64,000 nt of DNA, taken from positions 86,242,120 through 86,306,119 of the forward strand of contig NC_133535.1 of the NCBI RefSeq assembly GCF_048544455.1, in the 5' to 3' direction. Source of the DNA: Silene latifolia (lineage: Eukaryota; Streptophyta; Magnoliopsida; Caryophyllales; Caryophyllaceae). The position numbers were made by a program, and so were the translations under genes. The notes beneath the pieces are model-generated. The model saw nothing but the letters and a program-made list of their open reading frames with translations. It did not search any database and was not told where the DNA came from. This document shows positions 37,575 through 46,917 of the stretch, piece by piece (the first letter of the stretch is position 1; each line of letters starts with the position of its first letter).

Positions 37575-37998
37575 TTGAAGACGTGCGTGTTCTCTGGAAT
37601 CCGGCCGTCTTGCAAGAATCCGGGCGGCCTGTGAAGAATCCGTCGGGCCTTCTAAACTGAGAAATTGAAAATTTTGGACTGTAGAAGAATCCGAGCGTCT
37701 CAGAAGGGAAGACGCTCGTCCTGAAGAATCCGGCCGGCTTTGCAGAAAGACGCCCATCTTGCTACCTGTGCATTTCAAGAAAAATCCCTGGAAAGGAATC
37801 CGGCCGTCTTCAGCAGAAACCGCCCATCCCGCATTTGAAGAATCCGAGCGTGTTAGGCTCGGGACGCCCGTCCTTGTGGCGTCATATTTTTGGAAAATTT
37901 GCTGTGACAGAATCCGGCCGTGTTACTGAGAATACGCCCATCCCGATAAGAAAGAATCCGAGCGTCTTCTGCTCGAATCCGCCCGTCCTCCTGCGGTG
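37575..37998 (+). repeat. GC-rich motif array upstream of the extra ORF (P)
   Basis: More than a dozen variants of GAATCCGGCCGTC, AATCCGAGCGTC and GACGCCCGTC, spaced irregularly by about 10-30 bp, in both orientations. Same motif as in the LTR arrays. Confidence 0.8.
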
Positions 37999-38075
37999 AT
38001 TTGACCCATCTTTTCTTAATTAAAATACACCCCACCACACATTTAGTGACACATCACCCTTCCTTCCACTTGGAT

Positions 38076-38082
38076 TATAAAA
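38076..38082 (+). promoter_or_regulatory. Candidate internal TATA box before the extra ORF (P)
   Basis: TATAAAA in the context TGGATTATAAAACCCACC, about 160 bp upstream of the ATG and 80 bp downstream of the motif array. The M counterpart (45511-45520) is CTATAAAACC. Confidence 0.5.
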
Positions 38083-38238
38083 CCCACCTCCTTATGACTC
38101 CCAAGCATATCCAAATCACTCTTTTACCCCACAAAATCAAAAAGCCCCAATTTTCTAGGGTTTCCAAAGGCAACATTCAATTTACAAGGAGCATCTTTAT
38201 TCTTTAACAAATCAAAATTCCAGCTCAATAATCAAAGA

Positions 38239-39780
38239 ATGGCACCAAGGAGATCCTCTTTTAGGAATGGGAGGAGACCAAGGATGAGGGGAAGTTCTTC
38301 CACCTCCCATGTAAACACATTAAGAAGGGAGCATGAAGAAATAGTGGATCTTACAAGACTTGATGACTTCTCAAATGTTGAGTTTATCAATGATGTGCAA
38401 AGACTAGTCTTCCACCGGCTTCTAAGTAAGAACATTCTCCCTACTAAGTTTTTATGTCATGATACTTTGAGGAAACTTTGAATTTATCACCAAGTGGAAG
38501 CCCTCTTTGAAGTATTTGGACTCTCTACCCTTTTCCACATGCATGAGCTAACTTATCGATCCCTTGTGCTTGAGTTTTTGAGCTTTTTGAAGATTACAAC
38601 TTTGAACAAAACAATTTGCATAGAATTTAGGTTTGAAAATGCTTCAAGGATGATGACCCTTGTAGAATTCGCAAATGTGCTTGGACTCGATGTTTCGCCT
38701 ACCCGAACATCGAAGCCAAAGAAATACATTGTTGAACCTTTGTGGAGGGCCATGACCGGCCGAGATTTCATACACAACAAGGAATGTCTCGCTTTTCATA
38801 TTCAAAATCCGATCTTGAGACTTACTTACCGATTCCTCTCGGGCACTCTCTTTGCCCGCCGAGATCCGACGATCGTGAACCAATTAGACCTTGTGTTTAT
38901 GGAATCCTACCTCAATATTCAAGGAAGAAGTGTGTACCACTTCAATGCACCTCTAGTGTTACTTGAGAAATGGGCAAAGTTTAGGAATGGTGATGATGAC
39001 GGGATGAAACACATTGTGAATGGAGGACTCATTACTAGGCTTGCAAAGCATTTCAATCCGAGGTTCAATGAGAATAACGAGTATGCTCCTCTTTCGGGAA
39101 ACACAAGGATAAATGAAGACCTTATTCTCATTCATCATCATTGGATAACCCATGAGGGGGTTGAAAAGTACATCAAGTGGATAACGAAAGGAAGTGATCC
39201 GATTCATCTTACAATGACCGGCCTACCACAGATTTCCCCGAGAAGAGGACCTTTGACTACAATACCATCCTACCTCATCCCTCCAAACCCAACCCAACCA
39301 AGACAAGCACCACCACCTCCAAATCAACAACAACAACAAGAACAACAATCCCAAGATGAGAAGATCAAAGTGCCTCCCTACCCATTTCCTTATCAACCGT
39401 ACCACCATCCCAACCCCTTCATCCTCCCCCGTGACGACTTTGTCGCGGGAATTATACAAGATTTGCACTACCGCCAATACGAAACCAACATGGACATTTA
39501 CTATGCACTCTATCCTCAATACCTCGATATGGTTCAAAAGGGAAAGATTAGTGAGGAGGGAGCATTTCCCTCATGGGCTCAAATGGACTTAATCTTCCCC
39601 AATTCGGAGAGGGCAAACGAAGGGGAAAATGGGAGACAAGAGGAGGGGAGCAACCATTCTTGTGGAGGGGACACGGTGGAGCTTGAAAGTGAAGAGGACG
39701 AGTTCATGGACCCAAGTTTGAGTGATGCATCAAAGGAGATATGGGATATCAATCTAGAAGGAGGTGATGCCGATCTCTAG
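38239..39780 (+). pseudogene. Extra ORF downstream of integrase (P), one internal stop
   Basis: A single frame of 513 codons is interrupted only by TGA at 38479-38481, where the M homologue has Gly. The N-terminus is basic (MAPRRSSFRNGRRPRMRG). The middle is conserved with M: LPTKFLCHDTLRKL, HELTYRSLVLEF, IEFRFENASRMMTLVEFANV, EPLWRAMTGRDF and HIVNGGLITRLAKHFNPRF. A Pro/Gln-rich linker (39260-39350) and an acidic C-terminus follow. I see no signal peptide or membrane segment, so an envelope role is not supported despite the env-like position. It resembles the widespread plant transposon-associated domain found in Athila-type elements. Function unknown; coding potential was evidently kept until recently. 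Confidence 0.8.
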
Positions 39781-41905
39781 AGGATTACTTCATAGCTAGG
39801 TGGAGCGGGCAAGAGGCACCCACCTAAGTTTAAGTGAAGTTTCCTCATCTCCTCTCTTTAATTTTCAAAGTTTCATGAAAAGAAGTTTGTGTTTTGTTAG
39901 CTTGTATTTTATTAATCTTGATCATTGTTGGAGTAGTCCTAGCACCATAGAGGACCAACACCTCGGCCCCATCGAGGTGTTCTCATTTTATTGGTCCCAC
40001 CTTTTAAAAATCCAAAATGACAAATTTAGTTTCATGCATTGCATAGTGTGTGCATGAACTACACCCAACCTTAGGACATTAGCAATAATGTCTAACTCGG
40101 TTTGGGGAAGTACATACATACACAACGGGAGGTAATCTAAATTATCCTCTCCGTCATAAACAAAAACCATGCATCATGTAGTGTAGATTAGTGTAGCTTG
40201 CATTTAGTGTAGAAATGATGCATCATGTTTGCATAATTTCCCATCATTTTGGCCATTGAGGACAATGCCCATATTAGTGTGGGTATGGGGAATTCTAACC
40301 TAACTTTTATTTAAAAATCCAAAAAAATTGAAAAATTTCGAAAAAACCATAAAAATTTGAAAATTGAAAAACCAAAAACAAGTTCTTTTCCTTTGTAGTG
40401 TAGTCAAGTATATATTGTGTTTGTTCTATCCTTGTTCACATTGATTGACTACGCCACATCCGAGACATGAGGATATTGAAGACCGCATGGTATGATCTTT
40501 CCAATCTCCTTTTTCCTCTTTATGTTAATGACTATGTGGCTTTATTTTGATTGATGCGGTATAACAATGTGAACTTAGGACTTGCATTTAGTTTATATGT
40601 CATATTAGTTGGTAGAATCACTTGTATTAGGATGTATATAATAGTTGCATCATGGCATTTAGTTGCATTTAGATGAAATATTTTGAAAAGTGCCTAATTG
40701 AGAACTTTGACAAGAGCAACTAATCCTTTACAAATACTTTTTCAACTTAAGACTTCGCCTACTAGAATGGTGGTAAAACACCCTAGATTGTGTCATACTA
40801 GTGTCTTTCGACCCATGACCCAAAGCCTAGTCAAGGGTTTGCATGTGAGTCACCTATCCAACCCCGTGATGCGATGTGGACTTGGTTAACTTGTCTAGGT
40901 GACCTTGATTGACCTTGTGGTACGGCAACCCAAAAATACTTTCTATCAATAAGTTTGAAGTGCTCATTTCAAAGATTTTGTATGTGGAAACGTTTTATTG
41001 CCAAGGAAACCTCAAATGTTATGAAATGTTGAAATATTGAGAATTTTAGTTGCTTTGATGGAGGCATACCACTTCGATGTGCTTTGGAGAGGGATCCATT
41101 GAATAGGGCCCCCACACGGCTGTGAATTCAACCGCCCAGAGACAGAGTGACTATCACCCCAAAAAACTATTGTCTAGAGGTTAACCGGTTGCCTAATAAG
41201 CGATTGGCGAAAGCAAAGGACATTAGCACAGAAGGGACGAACCCCATCTCTAATTTTTGAAATGTGAAAGTTGAATGAGGTCAATTTTTGAATACTAGTC
41301 ATATCCACCCTTGTTTATAACGATTTGAGCATTTCATTCCCTAAAAGCCTTTTTGTCAAGCCACTTTGTCGAGCTTGGGACGATCCATGACCTTTAGTTT
41401 TGTAGAGAACTCGAGACTTCTCATGTCATATGCTACTAGCATCATGGGGATCATCATTCCATACCATCTGATCGGTCTTGACGAAAGTATTTGGAAATTG
41501 AGGACGGAAGTAGTCTAGTTTAACACCATTTGGAGGTGATTTAGTGCCATCCTCTTAGCCTTAGTAATTTGTTGAACTAGTATTTGTGACGGAATATATG
41601 CTCTTAAATTTGTTCTCTTTTAGTTGCCTCCGCCACTTGATGAGGAAGTGGCTATTCCTTTTGTAGATTCATCCATTATTTGATTTTGTGTGCTTAATGT
41701 TTGGATGTGTCGCCATTTTGGCAAGACCCACCTTGCCTTGCAAAAAGGCATCCTACCTCATGGTTGTCTTGTTGTGAGTTGAAGGGGCGGAGTGAGACCC
41801 GCTAATTGTCTCATATCGGCTATATTATTAGGTTAGTTTAAATAATGGTCCTAGCCTTTGTCACCTCTTTACTCGGGACGAGCAAAGGTTCGGTTTGGGG
41901 ATATT
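39781..41905 (+). mobile_element. 3' internal non-coding region of P
   Basis: 2.1 kb without a gene. It includes a hairpin (39957-39981), an A-rich tract near 40320-40380 and, just before the LTR, GGTTCGGTTTGGGGATAT (about 41887-41904), the probable polypurine tract. Confidence 0.8.
39957..39981. other. Conserved stem-loop in P 3' region
   Basis: AACACCTCG (39957-39965) pairs perfectly with CGAGGTGTT (39973-39981) around a 7-nt loop. The same hairpin is in M (32140-32164) although flanking sequence differs. Confidence 0.65.
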
Positions 41906-42245
41906 TGATGTGACCATAATTAGCGCATATTTAGTCCTCGAATTAGCCTTGTTCCCATGCTTTTAGTGCATATTTGGGTCATTTATTGTCTTTAGTTATT
42001 TGTTTTGCATATTCTTTGAGGTTTTGTGTCTTTGGTAGGAAAGGAATGTAAACCTTGCATTTTCATGGCAAAATGAGACTAAATTGATTGAATCCAATGA
42101 CCAAGCATCAAGGAGAGATAAGATTAGAAGGCCTTTGTACATATTATAGTAGTTGGGCAATGATGAGGAAAGATCCTTGCATCCCCAAGGAAATCCCCAA
42201 GGATTTTATGAAGAAAAGGGAAGAAAAGAAGAAAGTACGCTGCAT

Positions 42246-42366
42246 GACAATCCGCCCGTCTTCCCCTGAAGACGCCCGTCCCCAGGACCACAATCCGTGC
42301 GTCTTCCATCAAAGACGCCCGGGCAGAGACACAGGAATCCGGCCGTCCCGTGCCTAAGACGCACGG
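42246..42366 (+). repeat. GC-rich motif array in P 3' LTR
   Basis: Same arrangement as 32526-32655, nearly identical copies. Confidence 0.75.
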
Positions 42367-42506
42367 ATTCCAAGACAGCGCAAATTCGTTTCATCAAGCT
42401 TCAAGAAAGATGCCCTTCCTTCAGAAAATACCGGCGTTTCCCTAAGTAGGGACTTAATCGTCATTTAAGCCCTTAGTTAACCCTAATGCATCCACCTAAT
42501 TTCCAC

Positions 42507-42514
42507 TATAAATA
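42507..42514 (+). promoter_or_regulatory. TATA box of P 3' LTR
   Basis: TATAAATA in CCACTATAAATACCCC, about 600 bp into the LTR; sequence conserved in both M LTRs. Confidence 0.65.
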
Positions 42515-43574
42515 CCCCATTGGTCTAATTAGAAGAGCATGTTCTTCTTATCAATTCTTAGAGTAGTTAATATCAATCAAATCTCTCTTTAGTTTTGTAA
42601 TCAACAATTAATCAAGTTTTAATACAAGTTTTATTTCCTTAATCTCTCTTATGTTCATCCTTTATTTTGGGTAATTGAAGATTATTTGGGTTATTATTGG
42701 GAGATTGACAACCTCTCAATCAATCATCAAGTACTTCTATTATTCTTTGCTTTATTATTGGAATCATTAGTAGGTATAATTCTCTTAATCCCTTTTCAAT
42801 TATTGCTAATTACTTTCATTTGTTCATCATGTTTCACTTTGTTGGTATGATTGACAACCTTGCTAGTATGTTCAACATGATAGGGTTAATGGGTAATTAG
42901 GGGAAACCAATATGGGGAATGATTCATGCTTAAATTAATATGCTTTCATGGTTTATTTGCTTGCTTGTTTTGATCTCAACTCATGCACATGTTATGTTTG
43001 ATGAAATGTGAGCCTATGAATCCTTGCATTTTTTACCCATCACCTACCTTTTCAATGAGACTTATAAGATATAAACCAACTCGAGTCTCATTAGACCATG
43101 CATGTTGTTGAGTAGGGAAGACTTAGTCGACTTGTAGGTGTTGTACAATCTAATCGATTCAGCTCCGGGACCCAAACTTTCCTAGGATTGTAAGATATAA
43201 CCCAACTCAATCCATCACAACAATAATTGCTTGCTTATAATTTGAGAACATGTTTGTATGATCAATTCCCATGAATCCCCTATGACCCCATGACACCCTA
43301 GTGCTTTTTATCAATTGTTTACAACCCTTTCAATTCATCTTGCTTATTTACTTTCATTGCTATTTAGTTTAGTGACCTTCTACATCAACCCAAATTGTGA
43401 CACCCCTAAGACACCACTAGTCTCAATAGAAATCTCATTTCAATTCCCGTCCCTTGGGATCCGACCTTTACTTGCCTCTTTACTAATTTTAGAGTTGTTT
43501 GTGAAGCTTATAAATTGTGTTTTGGTGTAGGTGCTCCTAACAACAAGTTACCGAAAAGATAGCAGGTCCGACCA

Positions 43575-43579
43575 CTCTC
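43575..43579. other. Target duplication (right) of element P
   Basis: CTCTC, identical to 32184-32188. M sequence resumes here. Confidence 0.9.
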
Positions 43580-43659
43580 CAACTATGATCAAGATAAAAA
43601 TAAAGAAAACAAAGAAAGAAGTAGACAAACCTCAAGAGGGTAGGGGCCTCCAAAGTTTG

Positions 43660-45264
43660 CTAGTCCTCTACCATATCATCATTGTCATCATTTTCCTCCA
43701 TAGAAGCGGACTCATCTCCACTCTCATCTTCACTTCCATTTCCTTGCTCACTTCCTTCATCATCTTCATTAGTCTCTTCTTCTTCTTCTTCTTCTTCATC
43801 TACCTCTTCATCAACACCCTCATTATCAACAACCTCATCATCGACATTCTCATCTTCACCCGGTCTTTCACCCCTAGATGTGCTTGGAAAGAAGACTTCC
43901 CTATCCGCCCAACTAGGCAAAGGACATGAAGGATCAAGTCGTCCTTGCCTAGCTAAATGAAGGAGGGGTGGATATTGGGCCAAGTATGCATCTACTCGAT
44001 CATTGTAAGCTTGTTTATGCATCTCTTGCATAAGTAGAGTCATGTAGTCATTGCCCACTTCAACATCTTTGGGTTTGAACTCTCGATATTTGAATGGATA
44101 GGGTGGTGTGACAATGGAGGAGGAGGGCTCTTCAATCTCTCCCCTTTGTTGACGGATGATGTACTCGGCGCCCTTGGAGAGTCGAAGAAGGTAGTTTGTT
44201 CGATGAGCACTCAACCGGCATATCTTGGAAGGCAAAGTGAAAGATGTAGCATCATTGGTTAGCCACCCATAGTTGGTGTCAAGAGAGTTATGCTTGACCC
44301 ATTTGTACTTGTAAATCATGGCATCCATGTCAATGAGATGACCCCCTTTGATCGCCACATTGGTGTTATCCTTGTTGAAATTTGCGTCAAAGTGCTTGGC
44401 CAAGAGAGTAAATAGACCTCCATTTACAATATGAGCGGTGCCTTCCTTGCCACAATCAACATTAAGCCATCTTTCCATCAAAAGCCTTAGAGCATTGTAA
44501 GGCTTTGTGAATTACCTTCCAACATTTAAGGCCGACTCAAGTAGAACACAATCGAGCTTTGTAAAGTGATTAGTGCCTTTTCTCGCAATTATAGTATTCC
44601 CGATGACCTTGTGCCACACTCTAATGCCCGGATGGTGGACTAATAGAGCGTGACACGCATGAAAGCTCACAAATTTCTTCCCGGAAATCGCCTCCCAAAG
44701 AGGAGCGGGGTCATACTTTTCGGGCATGTTGTGATAATATGGTGTATCACTAAGGCCTAATGCTTTACTCATAACATCAAAGGTGATGCGCCTATTCACA
44801 TTGGCAAGGCGAAACTCGATGTATTCTCTAGTCTCTACCTTAGTCACTTTCAATGAACTTCAGAATTCCAAGGTAAGGGAGGGGTATGTCAATTCTCTTG
44901 TAGTAAACAATTTTCCCAACCCCATGGCTTCAAAGAAGGCTTTTGTTTGTTCATGGACACCCAATTTGTTCAAGGCATCTTCACATATGAATTTGGTGGG
45001 TAGAATGGCTTTCTTAGCATACTTGGCAAATGTATCCCTATGGGAGTTAGAAATGAAAATTACCTCCGGATAGTTGGGTAATTGAGCGATTTCCGGAGTT
45101 GTTGTTGTTGTTGCTTCCAAGGGAGGATCTTGTCGTTGTTGAACTTCCAAGTTTGCATTAGCAACCACCATAGCCATTAAAGCTTTCTTTGCTTGAAGGC
45201 TTTGTTGCCTTTTTGAGAGTGCCTTTGCCTTGAGTGCCTTTGTTGCTCCTTTTATCCTTGCCAT
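43660..45264 (-). pseudogene. Extra ORF downstream of integrase position (M), two internal stops
   Basis: One frame of 535 codons from the ATG at 45264 (MARIKGATKALKAKALSKRQ, basic) to 43660, broken only by stops near 44860 and 44512. Homologous to the P ORF throughout: LPTKFICEDALNKL, RELTYPSLTLEF, IEFRLANVNRRITF, APLWEAISGKKF and HIVNGGLFTLLAKHFDANF. The C-terminus is strongly acidic with a run of Glu encoded by a CTT/GAA microsatellite (about 43774-43800). The two proteins are clearly diverged at residue level yet both frames are nearly open, which suggests past selection on the protein. A plus-strand serine-rich frame at 43682-43960 is its shadow. Confidence 0.8.
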
Positions 45265-45510
45265 TGTTGATTATACCAAGAAAAGGTTGAAAATCTTCAA
45301 TTTCTAATTATACCCAAATCGATTTTAAGATGAAAGGATTTGTCTTTGTATTTCAAAAATCGATTCAAAGGTTGAAGATTTTGGTGCTTGGAATGATTAT
45401 CGTTGCAAAAGGAGTGATTAATTGTTGTTGTAAGGAAGTTTGCATTTGATTTTGTTGAATTTGGTTGAGGAAATTTTGTTTTTTGGTGATGGAGAGGATG
45501 AGGGTTTTGA

Positions 45511-45520
45511 GGTTTTATAG
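45511..45520 (-). promoter_or_regulatory. Candidate internal TATA box before the extra ORF (M)
   Basis: Minus strand CTATAAAACC, about 250 bp upstream of the ATG at 45264 and about 80 bp downstream of the motif array; equivalent to 38076-38082 in P. A TGAA-type microsatellite (about 45533-45557) lies between array and TATA. Confidence 0.5.
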
Positions 45521-45597
45521 GTAGTGTTTGAATGAATGAATGAATGAATGAATGAATGTGGGAAGGGGTATTTAAAACACCCGAAAATTTCAAAACT

Positions 45598-45985
45598 GCA
45601 GAGGGAAGACGAGCGGATTCCTGTTGGGACGCTCAGATTCTGCTCAATTTGGCTTCAGGAAAACTCGCCTAAAGACGAGCGTCTTTCAGTGAAGACGAGC
45701 GGATTCTGCAAGTAAGACGAGCGGATTACCTTAAAGACGAGCGGATTCTCTTACAGGAACTTTGCTAAATCTGCACTGGCAAAAAGACGAGCGTCTTTTT
45801 ACAAAGACGAGCGGATTCTTTCAGACGAGCGTCTTCTCAGCTAGGACGCTCGGCTTCTCTAACAGACCAAAATTTTTGATTTTGCAGCTCATTTGAACGG
45901 ACGTATTCTCCCACAAACGCTCGGATTCCTATGAGACGAGCGGATTACCTAGAAGACGCTCGGATTCCACCTGGTCTACCCGGAT
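45598..45985 (-). repeat. GC-rich motif array upstream of the extra ORF (M)
   Basis: At least twelve copies of AGACGAGCGGATTC, GACGAGCGTCTT and GACGCTCGGATTC in 390 bp of otherwise AT-rich sequence. This is the cleanest version of the family motif. Confidence 0.88.
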
Positions 45986-46478
45986 TCAGGACCATCCGTG
46001 CACTTGCATATCCCGTGTCATTTTCATTCTTCAAATCCTATGTTCTTCATTATAGGGGCACAACAAAGGCATGAATAGCCTAGGCAATTGCTATCCCCAC
46101 ACTAAGTTAAAGCACTACACATCAATAAATAATTAGTCCCTCCCTCACTTCTCTCAAAAATGATGAATATCTTGATCAAGGCACAAAAATCCAAAAATGA
46201 CAAAAATGCAATGTAAGAATTAAAATGCAAGTTAGGGAGTTAGAAATATTTACAAATGGTGGTTTGGAGAGGACTCCACCAAACTCTCATCCTTATGTCA
46301 TGGGGGGCATGTCCAAGGTGTTGTTGATGTTACTCAACACCTTGAAGAAGTAGTCAAAAGCTTGTTCATTATCATGATAAAGATCCTAAATAGATCTTTG
46401 CACTTGTTGTCCTTCATGTTGGTCTTGATCGATAGCATTACCAATGTAGGGATTGAAAATCCCTTCAAACTCATCGTC
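45986..46478 (-). mobile_element. M region across the pol deletion
   Basis: Between the protease-linked frame and the motif array there is only about 0.5 kb. The part near 46250-46290 (minus: TTTGGTGGAGTCCTCTCC) matches the sequence just after the integrase stop in P (37359-37372). So RT, RNase H and integrase, over 3 kb in P, are absent from M. No RT or integrase motif is found anywhere in the M segments. Confidence 0.75.
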
Positions 46479-46917
46479 TCATAGACCACAAACTTCGTCT
46501 ACTTGATCATTAAAAATCTCTTGAGTTGATGGAGACAACTCTCCTCCTTTCTTATCTTGGCCAATGAGGCCATCCTCTTCACTTCTCATGGGTGAGCTTT
46601 TCAAGCTCTCTTTGTTACAATTCACTTGCTCTTTTGATGGAGCATCATCAACTTTCTTTTTCCATTGGAATTCCGACTTCTTCCTCTCATCCTTCCGGCT
46701 ATAATGATCAACCATAAAACATGGTTCATGAAAACGGGGAGCTCTCATGGTCTTGTCAAGATTGAAAGTTATGCTTTCATCTCCCACTTCTAGAGTGAGC
46801 TCTCCATGCTTCACATCTATTACCGCACCCGCGGTGTGCAAGAAAGGTTTTCGATGAATGATTGGAATATTGGAGTCTTCTTCCATGTCAACAATGACAA
46901 AGTACACCGGGATGAAA
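46479..46917 (-). pseudogene. C-terminal protease part of M, separated from its N-terminus
   Basis: Starting at the LARD boundary the frame reads FIPVYFVIVDMEEDSN and IIHRKPFLHTAGAVIDV, the second half of the Athila-type aspartic protease; element E has GRPFLHTAG at the same place. The first half ends with VPVRVGKFF at 56604. The LARD thus sits between two adjacent codons of protease. A charged linker follows to the stop at 46479. Confidence 0.88.
46913..46917. other. Target duplication (left) of the LARD
   Basis: TGAAA, identical to 56604-56608. Confidence 0.9.

Larger units (their letters stand above)
37337..38238 (+). mobile_element. Spacer between integrase and the extra ORF of P
   Basis: No gene. 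It contains a motif array (37575-37998), a TATA box (38076-38082) and a leader of about 160 bp before the ATG at 38239. The leader carries CTAGGGTTTCC near 38155, a telo-box-like word. Confidence 0.75.
32189..43574 (+). mobile_element. Athila-like element P, full LTR pair, gag-protease deleted
   Basis: LTRs 32189-33879 and 41906-43574, tRNA-Asp primer site, pol (RT, RNase H, integrase), an extra ORF and a 2.1-kb 3' non-coding region, bounded by a perfect CTCTC duplication. There is no gag or protease between the primer site and RT: the leader matches M up to the gag start and then jumps. P lies within M in opposite orientation. Confidence 0.95.
41906..43574 (+). repeat. 3' LTR of element P
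   Basis: TGATGTGACC...GGTCCGACCA, 1669 bp, followed by CTCTC. The motif array is at 42246-42366 and the intact TATA box at 42507-42514. Confidence 0.95.

Noticed and set aside
38155-38165. Telomeric repeat (CTAGGGTTTCC)
   Set aside because: A single unit in a leader; no tandem array.
43682-43960. Serine-rich plus-strand open frame
   Set aside because: Antisense shadow of the Glu/Asp-rich C-terminus of the M extra ORF.
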